Notes: generated from the sequence alone by a model not told the origin. Shown: positions 1 to 6,527, counted from the stretch's first letter. The stretch: 14,148 bases of DNA from Methanomassiliicoccaceae archaeon UBA472 (GCA_002497075.1 DAML01000001.1:4693-18840), one strand, 5' to 3'. Numbers and translations are program-made.

Positions 1-2
1 TG

Positions 3-74
3 CCCGCCAACCAGCCGCACGCCCTGCAAGGCGTCAAAGCATTCAAGATGATGCTGATAATGATCAGGGCCTAA
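3..74 (+). CDS. 3' end of an unidentified coding frame (partial)
   Basis: The frame is open from the window edge to a TAA stop at 72-74, giving 23 residues that end in a hydrophobic, methionine-rich tail (KMMLIMIRA). The stop lies just before the TATA box of the next gene, as expected for the end of an upstream gene on the same strand. The piece is too short to identify a family, and an open frame of this length can occur by chance in GC-rich DNA. Sequence upstream of the window would settle it. Confidence 0.35.
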   Translation, partial: PANQPHALQGVKAFKMMLIMIRA

Positions 75-90
75 TGTCTGGGGAAATGGG

Positions 91-97
91 CTTATAG
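91..97 (+). promoter_or_regulatory. TATA box for the beta-propeller gene
   Basis: CTTATAG is centred about 27 bp before the ATG at 121. This is the usual distance from an archaeal TATA box to the transcription start, so the mRNA is probably leaderless. No Shine-Dalgarno sequence is seen before the ATG, which agrees. Confidence 0.5.
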
Positions 98-120
98 GCA
101 CGGCCGAGAATTACCGCATC

Positions 121-1107
121 ATGAGGAAACGGACCATCCTCCTCCTGGCGGCCGTCGGTGCAGTGGCTATATCCATCACGTTCATCGGTTTGATACTCAG
201 CACCGGTTTCGTCCCGGAGAGCGACCCATACCCCGACACCACCCGGGCCGAGGCCATCCCGGAGGGCGCGGTTAAGATGACTCCGGAGACGGACCTCTAC
301 CCGCCGGTGCTGCACCTGGACCTCTGGCACGACCCTGTGCCGCTGGAAGGCCCCATTAACACCGCCGGGGCCGAGGACTCCGCTTTCATCACCCCGGACG
401 GCGAAACCATCTACTTCTTCTTCACCCCGAACGCCAGCGTCCCGGCGAATGAGCAGCTGTTCGACGAGGTGACCGGAATATGGCGCTCCGATTGGAACGG
501 CACCGGCTGGGAGGAGCCGACCCGGGTATGGCTGCAGAACCCGGGTAGATTGGCGTTGGACGGCGCCCCCTTCGTACTTGACGACGCCATGTGGTTCGCC
601 TCGGCCAGGGAAGGCTACACTGGAGTGAACCTGTTCACCGCCTCCTATCACGACCAGGTCTGGAGGGATTGGACGTACGCCGGCGACCTTCTGAACGATG
701 AGTACCAGGTGGGGGAGATGCATCTCAGCGCCGATGGGGCCGAGCTCTATTTCCACTCTGACCGCCCGGGCGCCATGGGCCAATACGACCTCTGGGTCTC
801 GCAGCTGCAGGATGGGGTATGGCAGGCGCCGGTGAACCTGGCCCCCCTGAACACTGCGGATAGCGAGGGCTGGCCTTTCCTTAGCGAGGACGGTCAAGAG
901 ATATGGTTCACCAGGACGTACATGGGATCGCCATCGGTGTGGCGCTCCATTATGGATGACGGGACCTGGGGAGCACCGGAACTGGTCCTCTCCTCGTTCG
1001 CCGCCGAGCCCACCCTGGACCGGGAGGGCAACCTCTACTTCATTCATCATTTCGTGGTCGACGGGAGCATCATCGAGGCGGACGTGTACGTGGCGTACAG
1101 AAAGTGA
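121..1107 (+). CDS. Membrane-anchored WD40-like (PD40/TolB-type) beta-propeller protein
   Basis: This 328-residue protein begins with a short basic stretch (MRKR) and one hydrophobic helix at about residues 5-28, with no lipobox cysteine. It is probably an N-terminally anchored or secreted protein facing outward. The rest carries repeated PD40-like blades with the pattern 'F/L-S-x-D-G-x-x-I/L-Y/W-F': ITPDGETIYFFF, LSADGAELYFHSDRPG, LSEDGQEIWFTR and LDREGNLYFIHH. The DRPG-x-x-G-x-YDLW turn is typical of TolB/OmpA-associated PD40 repeats. The family generally serves as a binding scaffold; no catalytic residues are evident and the ligand is unknown. The gene is monocistronic, with its own TATA box, and converges on the tRNA gene. 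ATG 121 was chosen because it sits at the predicted transcription start and precedes the membrane helix directly. Confidence 0.85.
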   Translation: MRKRTILLLAAVGAVAISITFIGLILSTGFVPESDPYPDTTRAEAIPEGAVKMTPETDLYPPVLHLDLWHDPVPLEGPINTAGAEDSAFITPDGETIYFFFTPNASVPANEQLFDEVTGIWRSDWNGTGWEEPTRVWLQNPGRLALDGAPFVLDDAMWFASAREGYTGVNLFTASYHDQVWRDWTYAGDLLNDEYQVGEMHLSADGAELYFHSDRPGAMGQYDLWVSQLQDGVWQAPVNLAPLNTADSEGWPFLSEDGQEIWFTRTYMGSPSVWRSIMDDGTWGAPELVLSSFAAEPTLDREGNLYFIHHFVVDGSIIEADVYVAYRK

Positions 1108-1133
1108 GGGACTAAAGAACGGGTGAAGGAAGG

Positions 1134-1206
1134 CGCCGTCGAGCGGGATCGAACCGCTGACCTTATGATTAACAGTCATACGCTCTACCGACTGAGCTAC
1201 GACGGC
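1134..1206 (-). tRNA. tRNA-Asn (anticodon GTT)
   Basis: Read on the minus strand, the cloverleaf is complete. The acceptor stem is GCCGTCG/CGACGGC with discriminator G. The D-arm is GCTC/GAGC, the anticodon stem TATGA/TCATA, and the loop CTGTTAA gives anticodon GTT. The variable loop has 5 nt, and the T-arm is AGCGG/CCGCT with loop TTCGATC. The 3' CCA is not encoded (the next bases are CCT). There is no intron. C56 in the T loop is the base methylated by Trm56, which is encoded at 5344-5865. Confidence 0.97.
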
Positions 1207-1233
1207 CTGATGAGCCTCTAGAACAGAGGTCGC

Positions 1234-1240
1234 ATATTAA
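1234..1240 (-). promoter_or_regulatory. TATA box for tRNA-Asn, overlapping the upstream stop codon
   Basis: TTAATAT on the minus strand is centred about 30 bp before the tRNA 5' end. It contains the TAA stop (1237-1239) of the winged-helix gene. The tRNA could be driven by this box, by read-through from the regulator gene, or by both. Confidence 0.45.
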
Positions 1241-1572
1241 TCTTTTATGTTCTTCTTGGACTCCTGTTCCAGCTCCCCCTTGAGCTTGCCAACGGTGACC
1301 TCCATGCGGTCCAGGATGTCCACGACCCTCTCGTAGAACTCGTCGAGCTTCTCGGTGGTGATCGCCCCTTCCGGGGAGGGGTTGATTAGGCCTTCCTGCT
1401 CCAAAATGCGCAAGGAATAACGGACCTTATGCTGCGGGATGTCCAGCAGCTCCGAGAGCCGGATGATGCCGATGGGTTCGTGCTTTTTAATGGCGTTCAA
1501 CATGACCACGTGCCTTTCCAGTAGCTCGACCTCGGCCTCTATCTTGCTGGTGAGAACGCTGTGACCCTTCAT
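1237..1572 (-). CDS. Winged-helix DNA-binding protein with C-terminal coiled coil
   Basis: A 111-residue basic-acidic protein. Residues of about 18-75 form a winged helix-turn-helix: helix LNAIKK, then IGIIRLSELLDIPQHKVRYSLRILEQEGLI (positions 35-63, quoted in part for orientation), then a wing with SPEGAITT. Residues 76-108 are a heptad-rich helix (VVDILDRMEVTVGKLKGEL) that probably makes a dimer. This is the layout of small archaeal transcription regulators, but I cannot name a subfamily. The gene is divergent from the ABC exporter with about 127 bp between starts, so control of that exporter is a natural guess. A TATA-like AACTATACC at about 1612-1620 would give a short leader. ATG 1572 is the first start in frame after that box. 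Confidence 0.75.
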   Translation of the reverse strand: MKGHSVLTSKIEAEVELLERHVVMLNAIKKHEPIGIIRLSELLDIPQHKVRYSLRILEQEGLINPSPEGAITTEKLDEFYERVVDILDRMEVTVGKLKGELEQESKKNIKD

Positions 1573-1669
1573 GACGGCAACTTCCTAAGCGCTAGACACG
1601 TGATAACATTTGGTATAGTTAAATCCGTTTCGCATAAACTTTCCTTTCCAAGCTCCCAGCGCACACCCC

Positions 1670-1676
1670 TTAAATA
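1670..1676 (+). promoter_or_regulatory. TATA box for the ABC exporter operon
   Basis: TTAAATA is centred about 27 bp before the ATG at 1700, consistent with a leaderless ABC ATPase mRNA. The intergenic space to the divergent regulator also contains the palindrome CACGTG near 1598-1603, which could be a regulator site but is only 6 bp. Confidence 0.55.
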
Positions 1677-1699
1677 CGCCGCTCTGCATGGTTTCCCGC

Positions 1700-2428
1700 A
1701 TGCCGGCGATCATGGTGGAAGGGCTTACCAAGAGGTACGGCGAGTTCGTGGCCCTGGACCTGGTGTCGTTCACCGTGGACGAAGGGGCTTTCTTCGGCTG
1801 CTTCGGTCCGAATGGCGCGGGGAAGTCCACCCTTCTGAAGATACTGACCGGGCAGATTCCGGCGACGAGCGGCACGGCCGAGGTGCTCGGGCTCGATCCG
1901 ACCAGGAACGCCATGGAGGTCAAGAGGCGCATAGGCATCGTCCCGGAGGTGGAAAGCCCTCCGTCGTACCTCACCGCCTCGGAATTCCTGAGGTTCGCCG
2001 GAACGCTGCACGAGGTCCAGTCGCTGGACGGAAGGATCGAGAGATGGCTCACATTCTTCGACCTCAAAGGTTCCGAGGGCACGTTATGCCGGGACCTGTC
2101 CAAGGGCATGAGGCAGAAGGTGATGCTGGCCGCGGCCTTCATCCACGAGCCGAAACTGCTGTTCCTGGACGAGCCGTTCATCAACCTGGACCCCATCTAT
2201 CAGCGCAAGCTGCGCGATTACCTATTGGAATTGAGGGATGACGGCCGGACGGTGTTCATGTGTTCGCACATCCTGGACGTGGCCCAGCGCATCGTCCAGG
2301 AGATGATCATCCTGGACCACGGCAAGGTGGTCCTGAAGGACAAGGTGTCCAACGCCCTGGTGGGCGGGGAGGACCTGGAAACGCTTTTCCTGAGGTTGGT
2401 GGGCGGGGGGAACGGCCTCGCTCCTTAG
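1700..2428 (+). CDS. ABC-2 type exporter, ATP-binding protein
   Basis: A 242-residue nucleotide-binding domain of the CcmA/NatA-like class that powers ABC-2 exporters. Motifs in order: A-loop tyrosine in LTKRYGEF, Walker A GPNGAGKST at about 36-44, signature LSKGMRQKV at about 133-141, Walker B with catalytic Glu (LLFLDEP) at about 153-159, D-loop INLDP, and switch His in CSHIL. The Q-loop position reads IVPEV, with Glu instead of Gln, a substitution that needs checking against homologues. ATG 1688 and ATG 1712 are also in frame. I chose 1700 because the TATA box places the transcription start there and the protein then begins MPAIMVEGLTKRYG, typical of the family. The permease gene follows after 4 bp. 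The substrate is unknown. Confidence 0.93.
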   Translation: MPAIMVEGLTKRYGEFVALDLVSFTVDEGAFFGCFGPNGAGKSTLLKILTGQIPATSGTAEVLGLDPTRNAMEVKRRIGIVPEVESPPSYLTASEFLRFAGTLHEVQSLDGRIERWLTFFDLKGSEGTLCRDLSKGMRQKVMLAAAFIHEPKLLFLDEPFINLDPIYQRKLRDYLLELRDDGRTVFMCSHILDVAQRIVQEMIILDHGKVVLKDKVSNALVGGEDLETLFLRLVGGGNGLAP

Positions 2429-2432
2429 GCTT

Positions 2433-3869
2433 ATGCTCACCGAGGAGTACCGCATGCACGTGAAGTACTCCTCGCGTCGGCTGTTCCTGTCGCTGCCGCT
2501 TTACATCTTCTTCTTCACGGCGCTCTTCACCTACGGGCTGGACATCCTGACCGGCGACCTGCGGCTTTGGGACCTGATGCTCATGGCCTACGGCGGCATC
2601 TACATCTACGGGCTTAGCGTGGGCGCGTTCGGAGTGCTAGGGCAAACGTATCTGGAGCGAAGGTACGGCAAGGACAACTTCCTGATCAGCATGCCTTTCC
2701 TGCTCCCCGTCTCGTTCCGAAAGGTGTTCCTGGGCATGTATCTTCGGGATGTGATCTTCTATTCCGGGCTCATGCTGCTGCCGGCCTTCGGCGGCGTGGC
2801 GCTTGGCGCGGCTCTCTCGTCCCATTCGCTCTTATCCGTCCTGGTGATATTCGTCGGGCTCCTGGTCACCTTCCTCTACGGGATGTCGACCAGTTTCCTG
2901 ATCTCGGTGCTCTTCGCCATTGATCGGCGCGTGTTCCTTGCGGCCGTTGTGGCTCTGATAGCTTTGGTGGCCGGTTACGGCCTCACGGACCTTTACGGGC
3001 TGGACCTGATCATTCCTAGCGTGGGATATCAGCTGAAAGCGCTGCCGTTCCCGGCGGACTGGCCTCTTGCCATGTTCTATCTGGCGATCTGCGCGGGGCT
3101 GAGCGTCGTGTTCCTGGCGCTGTCACTGATGCTGGTCCGGCCCGGAAGGAGCGTCCTGGCCGGGACGCACCGGGAGATGTTCCTGCAGCACCTGAGGGTC
3201 TTCTCCAGGTTCCCCTCGAGGACGCTTCTGGCGAAGGAGTTCGTCGACATCCGGCGCTCCGGCCTCACGGTGCGAATGATATTCGCCTACATCGTGCCGC
3301 TGGTCTTCCTGAGCTTCACCACTTATTACGTCAATCACGGCCTGAACATCCCGGTGGGCTTCAACGCCGTGTTCTACGGGGCGATGGTCGGTTTCTTCGG
3401 CGTCCTTCTCTACAGCTGGATGACCAACACCGACCTGAACGACTATTACGAGACGCTGCCGGTGCGGGTGCCTCAGGTGATCAAGGTCAAGCTGACGGCC
3501 TTCTTCCTGCTGACCACCGGGGTCTCCACGCTGTTCGTGTTCGGGATATCGGTGCTCAACGACGAATGGCAATTGCTCTGGCTTGCCCTTATCGTACTTT
3601 ACTGCACCACGGCCTACATGATCCTGGCCACGGCCTACCTTACCGGGCTAAACACCAACTCCTTCTTCTTCAACCCCACGGTGCTCACCAAGTTCACCGC
3701 CATCTCCCTGCTTCCGGACCTGCTGCTCACCATCCTCTCGTTCAGTCTGCAGAGCGGGGCCTGGTGGGCCCTGACCGGCATACTGGGCGTGTGCGGCGTT
3801 CTTCTTGTTCTCAGCCTTTATTTCTACCGCGGGATCGAGAGAAAATGGGGCGGCGCCAGTTTTCTCTGA
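2433..3869 (+). CDS. ABC-2 type exporter, permease protein
   Basis: A 478-residue integral membrane protein with roughly 10-12 hydrophobic segments and no soluble domain of note. It is encoded 4 bp after the ATPase and therefore is its transport partner. The two halves each start with a cytoplasmic stretch followed by helices (residues ~12-35 and ~275-300), with a polar connector at about 235-275 (REMFLQHLRVFSRFPSRTLL). The start is uncertain. ATG 2433 is closest to the ATPase stop, but ATG 2454 has a clear Shine-Dalgarno (GAGGAG at 2442-2447, 6 bp spacing) and loses only 7 residues. The substrate cannot be inferred; drugs, lipids or peptides are all known for this class. Confidence 0.88.
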   Translation: MLTEEYRMHVKYSSRRLFLSLPLYIFFFTALFTYGLDILTGDLRLWDLMLMAYGGIYIYGLSVGAFGVLGQTYLERRYGKDNFLISMPFLLPVSFRKVFLGMYLRDVIFYSGLMLLPAFGGVALGAALSSHSLLSVLVIFVGLLVTFLYGMSTSFLISVLFAIDRRVFLAAVVALIALVAGYGLTDLYGLDLIIPSVGYQLKALPFPADWPLAMFYLAICAGLSVVFLALSLMLVRPGRSVLAGTHREMFLQHLRVFSRFPSRTLLAKEFVDIRRSGLTVRMIFAYIVPLVFLSFTTYYVNHGLNIPVGFNAVFYGAMVGFFGVLLYSWMTNTDLNDYYETLPVRVPQVIKVKLTAFFLLTTGVSTLFVFGISVLNDEWQLLWLALIVLYCTTAYMILATAYLTGLNTNSFFFNPTVLTKFTAISLLPDLLLTILSFSLQSGAWWALTGILGVCGVLLVLSLYFYRGIERKWGGASFL

Positions 3870-3892
3870 GGCGGTGCTCTTTTGACCAATCT

Positions 3893-3916
3893 CATTATGT
3901 ACGGTAACCCATTACC
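3893..3916 (+). promoter_or_regulatory. TATA-like box and small inverted repeat before the 187-residue membrane protein
   Basis: CATTATGT (3893-3900) is centred about 27 bp before ATG 3923. Between it and the start is an exact 5-bp inverted repeat, GGTAA-CCCA-TTACC (3903-3916), placed where a repressor would block initiation. An inverted repeat this short could be chance. Confidence 0.35.
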
Positions 3917-3922
3917 AAGGAC

Positions 3923-4486
3923 ATGGACTGGCACCGGGTTAGGCGCTTCATTCACATTCTAGCGCCGCTCCTGTGCATATACTATATCGTCCCGGACGAG
4001 GTCGTTCCAGGAGCGCCTAAGGATCAGGTCCTCATACTGATCATGCTGATCGTCCTGGCCATGGACACCGTGCGCCTCATCGCCCGGGTCAAGGTGCCGG
4101 TGTTCCGCGCCTACGAGGACGAGCGCCCCTCGGCCACCGCCTTCTTCGCAGTATCGGTGACCATCGCTCTCCTCTACTTCCCAGTGGAGATAACGCTGCC
4201 CGCCCTGCTGGGAATGGGCTGGGTGGACCCCCTGGTCGGGGAGCTGAGGCAGCGCAAGAGCGACCTGAACCCCATGCTGCCCATGGTGATCTATTTCTTC
4301 ATCCTGCTGATCGGCCTTGGCTACTTCTACGGAATGACCTTTCCGGTCCTGCTGTCCGCGGTGCTCGTCGCACCGGTCGCCCTGTTCCTGGAGTCCCGGC
4401 GATTCCCTTACATGGACGATGACATGATACTGATACTGGTGCCGGTGTTCCTGGTGGCACTGGTGCTGGGCCAGCTTCCTTTCTAA
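3923..4486 (+). CDS. Polytopic membrane protein, dolichol kinase / CTP-dependent prenol kinase-like
   Basis: A 187-residue protein with about 5-6 membrane helices. Three short regions fit the SEC59/VTE5 (dolichol and phytol kinase) and CDP-diglyceride synthetase-like fold. They are an N-terminal RxRRFIHIxxP resembling the family's RRKxxH start, GMGWVDPLVGELR at 97-109 matching the conserved Gly-Asp-Pro loop, and MDDDMILILVP at 164-174 matching the C-terminal 'DDN' loop. Members use CTP to phosphorylate polyprenols in the membrane, which here could concern archaeal lipid carriers. The match is by motif only and the sequence is divergent, so activity is uncertain. The gene lies 53 bp after the exporter permease but has its own TATA-like box and a leaderless-type ATG. 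Its TAA stop is part of an A8 run. Confidence 0.6.
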   Translation: MDWHRVRRFIHILAPLLCIYYIVPDEVVPGAPKDQVLILIMLIVLAMDTVRLIARVKVPVFRAYEDERPSATAFFAVSVTIALLYFPVEITLPALLGMGWVDPLVGELRQRKSDLNPMLPMVIYFFILLIGLGYFYGMTFPVLLSAVLVAPVALFLESRRFPYMDDDMILILVPVFLVALVLGQLPF

Positions 4487-4500
4487 AAAAAAGAAGGGGG
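4485..4500 (-). terminator. T-rich terminator of the cysteine-rich microprotein gene
   Basis: On the minus strand the stop codon of the small gene is followed by CCCCCTTCTTTTTTTT, a run of eight T without a preceding hairpin. Archaeal RNA polymerase terminates at such T tracts. The same bases include the stop codon of the convergent membrane protein gene. Confidence 0.5.
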
Positions 4501-4647
4501 TCAGTTACCGATGAGGCCCTTGCGCTTGCTGAAACCGGTGAGCCCCTGCTCGACGGTCTGGGTAGGTCCCTTGTGGCAGTTCTCCGCCTCTTCAAGGGTC
4601 TGGTGCACCTTGTTGCACACCAAGCACTGGTAGATGATCTTGCTCAT
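4501..4647 (-). CDS. 48-residue cysteine-rich microprotein, probable zinc finger
   Basis: This short reading frame starts MSKIIYQCLVCNKVHQ and ends KRKGLIGN. Cysteines at 8, 11 and 24 with His at 15 and 25 give a CxxC...CH pattern able to hold one metal ion, like a tiny zinc ribbon or C2H2-type finger. The remaining tail is basic (FSKRKGLIGN). Three features support a real gene: a TATA box centred 28 bp before the ATG (4672-4679), a T8 tract right after the stop, and otherwise unused space between two convergent or divergent neighbours. Similar one-finger proteins are common in archaea, but I do not recognise a named family. It may bind nucleic acid or protein; that is inference. Confidence 0.7.
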   Translation of the reverse strand: MSKIIYQCLVCNKVHQTLEEAENCHKGPTQTVEQGLTGFSKRKGLIGN

Positions 4648-4671
4648 TGAGGGGAAGAAATCGAGAGCAGA

Positions 4672-4679
4672 GATATAAT
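4672..4679 (-). promoter_or_regulatory. TATA box for the microprotein gene
   Basis: ATTATATC on the minus strand, centred about 28 bp before ATG 4647, implies a leaderless transcript. The gap between this box and the divergent TATA box at 4814 is about 135 bp. It holds a short palindrome ATCATGAT near 4736-4743 and no reading frame I can support. Confidence 0.5.
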
Positions 4680-4813
4680 GTTATTCCCTTCATCTTCGTC
4701 CTTGTCTTGACGCGGGTAGAAAAGCTTACTTCATATCATGATCTTTACATCTGGCGCATTCCAAAATAAGGCGGTCCTTCGAATCAAGCGAATTATCGGG
4801 TGAATCCGTAGGC

Positions 4814-4820
4814 TTTTTAT
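4814..4820 (+). promoter_or_regulatory. TATA-like box for the regulator-Trm56-HD operon
   Basis: TTTTTAT, centred about 27 bp before ATG 4845, decides the start of the next gene in favour of 4845 over the GTG at 4830. The GGAGG just before that ATG is only 1 bp away, too close to act as a normal ribosome site. Confidence 0.45.
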
Positions 4821-4844
4821 TTTCTAAGAGTGATTAGTGGAGGT

Positions 4845-5339
4845 ATGAATAAAATTAAGGTCATCAACGAACCCTCCGAGTTGGTATCTATGCTGAGGGC
4901 TGTAGATACCCCGGTGAAGAGGGATGTCCTGAAGGAGGTGACCTTGGAATGGCGCACCGTCAAGGAGATCGAGGAGAAGTACGGGGCCGAGGGTAAGGAA
5001 GCCTTGGCGTTCTTCGAGAAGATGAAGCTGGTGGAGACCAGATGGCAGCCGTCCGGGGGCAACCGCCCGGACAAGGCGTATCACACTTACTACAACTCCT
5101 TCCACATCAACGCCCAATGGCCTGTTTATGAGATTTCTGATGTCCTCTACGCGGCCATGATGCCCGAGGACGAGTTCAAGGAGATCGAGGACAACATCCT
5201 GGAGCAGGTCGGCAAGGAAGGCCGCTTCGCCGGCGACGTCGCCGAGAACCTGGGGATGACGGCCACCATGCTCAAGAGCCTGGTGAAGCGCTCGGTGAAG
5301 ATGGACTACCGCGGCCATCGTCTGGAAAGGGTGAAGTAG
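4845..5339 (+). CDS. ArsR-like winged-helix protein with two HTH-like parts
   Basis: A 164-residue protein. Residues of about 6-65 form a winged helix: LVSMLRAVDTPVKRDVLKEV, then TVKEIEEKYGAEGKEALAFF as recognition region, then a wing with METRW-like basic turn at KLVETRWQPSGG. Residues ~115-160 (EQVGKEGRFAGDVAENLG, MLKSLVKRSVKM) look like a second helix-turn-helix. The middle (YHTYYNSFHINAQWPVYEISDVL) is rich in His and Tyr and may sense a ligand or metal. The fold suggests a transcription regulator; no target can be named. It is the first gene of an operon with Trm56 and the HD protein, so it may act in RNA biology or simply self-regulate. A GTG at 4830 would add five residues. Confidence 0.75.
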   Translation: MNKIKVINEPSELVSMLRAVDTPVKRDVLKEVTLEWRTVKEIEEKYGAEGKEALAFFEKMKLVETRWQPSGGNRPDKAYHTYYNSFHINAQWPVYEISDVLYAAMMPEDEFKEIEDNILEQVGKEGRFAGDVAENLGMTATMLKSLVKRSVKMDYRGHRLERVK

Positions 5340-5343
5340 TAAG

Positions 5344-5865
5344 GTGCCAGAGATTACCGTCCTCCGGCTCGGACACCGACCGGAGAGGGATAAGAGGATA
5401 ACGACCCACGTGGCGCTCACCGCCCGGGCCTTCGGAGCGAGGCGCATAATCGTTTCCACCAAGGACGCCGTTCTGGAGGAGAGCATCAACGACGTGGTCA
5501 AGCGCTTCGGCGGGGATTTCGAGATCACCACCGGGGTCAACTGGAGAAGGTTCCTGCAGGACTTCCAGGGAACCGTAGTTCATCTGACCATGTACGGTCT
5601 TCCGGTGGACGAGGCGGCGCCCAACGTTCCCGACGGTAACGTTCTTGTGGTCGTCGGAGCGGAGAAGGTGCCCCCAGAGGTCTACCAGAGGGCGGACCTG
5701 AACGTCTCGGTCGGTAACCAACCCCATTCCGAAGTGGCTGCTTTGGCGATACTCCTGGACCGGGTTTTCCAGGGCCGCATGCTGCAAAGGGACTACCAGG
5801 GGGCGCAGATCAAGGTGCTCCCCTGCGAGAGGGGGAAGAACGTTGTCGAGCTATCCAAGCACTGA
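5344..5865 (+). CDS. trm56: tRNA (cytidine(56)-2'-O)-methyltransferase
   Basis: A 173-residue SPOUT-class enzyme that methylates the 2'-OH of C56 in the T loop of tRNA using S-adenosylmethionine, an archaea-specific modification. The sequence shows the family start LRLGHRPERDKRITTHV at residues 7-23, then HLTMYG at 80-85, VVVGAEKVP at 102-110, and the knotted SAM-binding end NVSVGNQPHSEVAALAILLDR (120-140, cited in part). Length matches stand-alone members of about 170-190 residues. Translation begins at GTG, four bases after the stop of the regulator gene, so the two are probably co-translated. Its last 23 bases overlap the next gene. Confidence 0.95.
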   Translation: MPEITVLRLGHRPERDKRITTHVALTARAFGARRIIVSTKDAVLEESINDVVKRFGGDFEITTGVNWRRFLQDFQGTVVHLTMYGLPVDEAAPNVPDGNVLVVVGAEKVPPEVYQRADLNVSVGNQPHSEVAALAILLDRVFQGRMLQRDYQGAQIKVLPCERGKNVVELSKH

Positions 5866-6418
5866 CGACTGCTACCGCATCATGCGGGAGGAAAGGCTTT
5901 CCACGGCGGTCATCCGGCACGTTTGCGTGGTGAACCTGGTGGCCATGGAGATCGCCAAACGCTGCGGCGCCGATCTGGGTCTGGTGAACGCTGCGTCGCT
6001 CCTTCACGACATCGGCCGCTCGAGCACGCACGGCGTTAGCCACGTCGCCGAGAGCGTGCGAATTGCCAGGGAGCACGATCTTCCAGAAAAGCTGGTCAAC
6101 TGCATCGGCCGGCACATCGCTTCCGGTTTCACCTCCGAAGAGGCTCGGGCGCTAGGCCTGCCGGATGGCGACTACATGCCGGTGACCTTGGAGGACAAGG
6201 TGGTCAACTTCGCCGACAATCTGGTCAGCGACCGTTCCATCAAGACCGTGGCGCAGGCCGCCGAACGGATGCGCAGCAAGGGTTTCGAACTGACCGCCAC
6301 CCGCATGCTGGCCATAGGCGGGGAGATCGCCAAGCTGTGCGGCGAGGATATCGACGCCATGCTGGAGAGGGCCAAGTTAAGGGAGACGGCCGCCGCCCGC
6401 TGCGACAAGCTGGCCTAG
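5843..6418 (+). CDS. HD-domain (HDIG) phosphohydrolase, TIGR00295-like
   Basis: A 191-residue HD-superfamily metal-dependent hydrolase. Metal and catalytic positions visible are His26 (VIRHVC), His55-Asp56 in LLHDIGRSSTHG, His63 and His67, His91 in GRHIASGF and Asp125 in NFADNLV. This layout fits small archaeal HDIG proteins; substrates (nucleotides, 2',3'-cyclic phosphates or others) are not known. I chose the TTG at 5843 because it has a G-rich ribosome site (GAGGGGGAAG) and because residues 8-20 (DDCYRIMREERLS) make the first helix normally present in the family. ATG 5882 would cut into that helix. The gene overlaps trm56 by 23 bp, an arrangement that favours joint expression and perhaps a linked function. 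Confidence 0.85.
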   Translation: MSSYPSTDDCYRIMREERLSTAVIRHVCVVNLVAMEIAKRCGADLGLVNAASLLHDIGRSSTHGVSHVAESVRIAREHDLPEKLVNCIGRHIASGFTSEEARALGLPDGDYMPVTLEDKVVNFADNLVSDRSIKTVAQAAERMRSKGFELTATRMLAIGGEIAKLCGEDIDAMLERAKLRETAAARCDKLA

Positions 6419-6449
6419 TTTTCTTCCTTCGCTGATTAATTCACAAAGG

Positions 6450-6455
6450 TTTTAT
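6450..6455 (+). promoter_or_regulatory. TATA-like box for the aminotransferase gene
   Basis: TTTTAT within GGTTTTATCC predicts a transcription start near 6479, at the first base of the leader hairpin. Unlike most other genes here this would leave a 5' leader of about 48 nt. CAATACTTA at 6462-6470 is an alternative box. Confidence 0.4.
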
Positions 6456-6479
6456 CCGTGTCAATACTTACCAAGGCGC

Positions 6480-6520
6480 ACGCCTCCCGGCCTCAGCCGG
6501 GGCGTTAGCGATCACGGGAG
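6480..6520 (+). promoter_or_regulatory. Structured leader with two mutually exclusive hairpins before ilvE
   Basis: Hairpin A pairs 6480-6491 with 6496-6505: ten base pairs, nearly all G-C, with a 2-nt bulge (6485-6486) and a CTCA loop. Hairpin B pairs CTCCCG (6484-6489) with CGGGAG (6515-6520). The 3' arm of B contains the ribosome-site candidate GGGAG, 7 nt before the ATG. Both use bases 6484-6489, so they cannot coexist. When A forms, the ribosome site is free. Function is inference. Confidence 0.45.
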
Positions 6521-6527
6521 ATTTGGC

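Noticed and set aside
64..1179. 371-residue open frame antisense to the propeller gene
   Set aside because: It is a mirror of the high-GC codon pattern of the plus-strand gene. It is Arg/Gly/His/Val-rich with no domain, and runs across the tRNA gene.
1561..2241. 226-residue plus-strand frame overlapping the ABC ATPase
   Set aside because: The product is Arg/Gly/His-rich without motifs, while the overlapping frame carries every ABC ATPase motif.
4735..4745. ATCATGAT palindrome in the 4648-4844 intergenic region
   Set aside because: Eight bases of AT-rich symmetry are expected by chance, and it lies far from both predicted transcription starts.
6475..6484. GGCG-CA-CGCC palindrome before the ilvE leader
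   Set aside because: A two-base loop cannot close a stable hairpin, and it competes with the better 10-bp stem. It could only matter as a DNA site, for which there is no further support.
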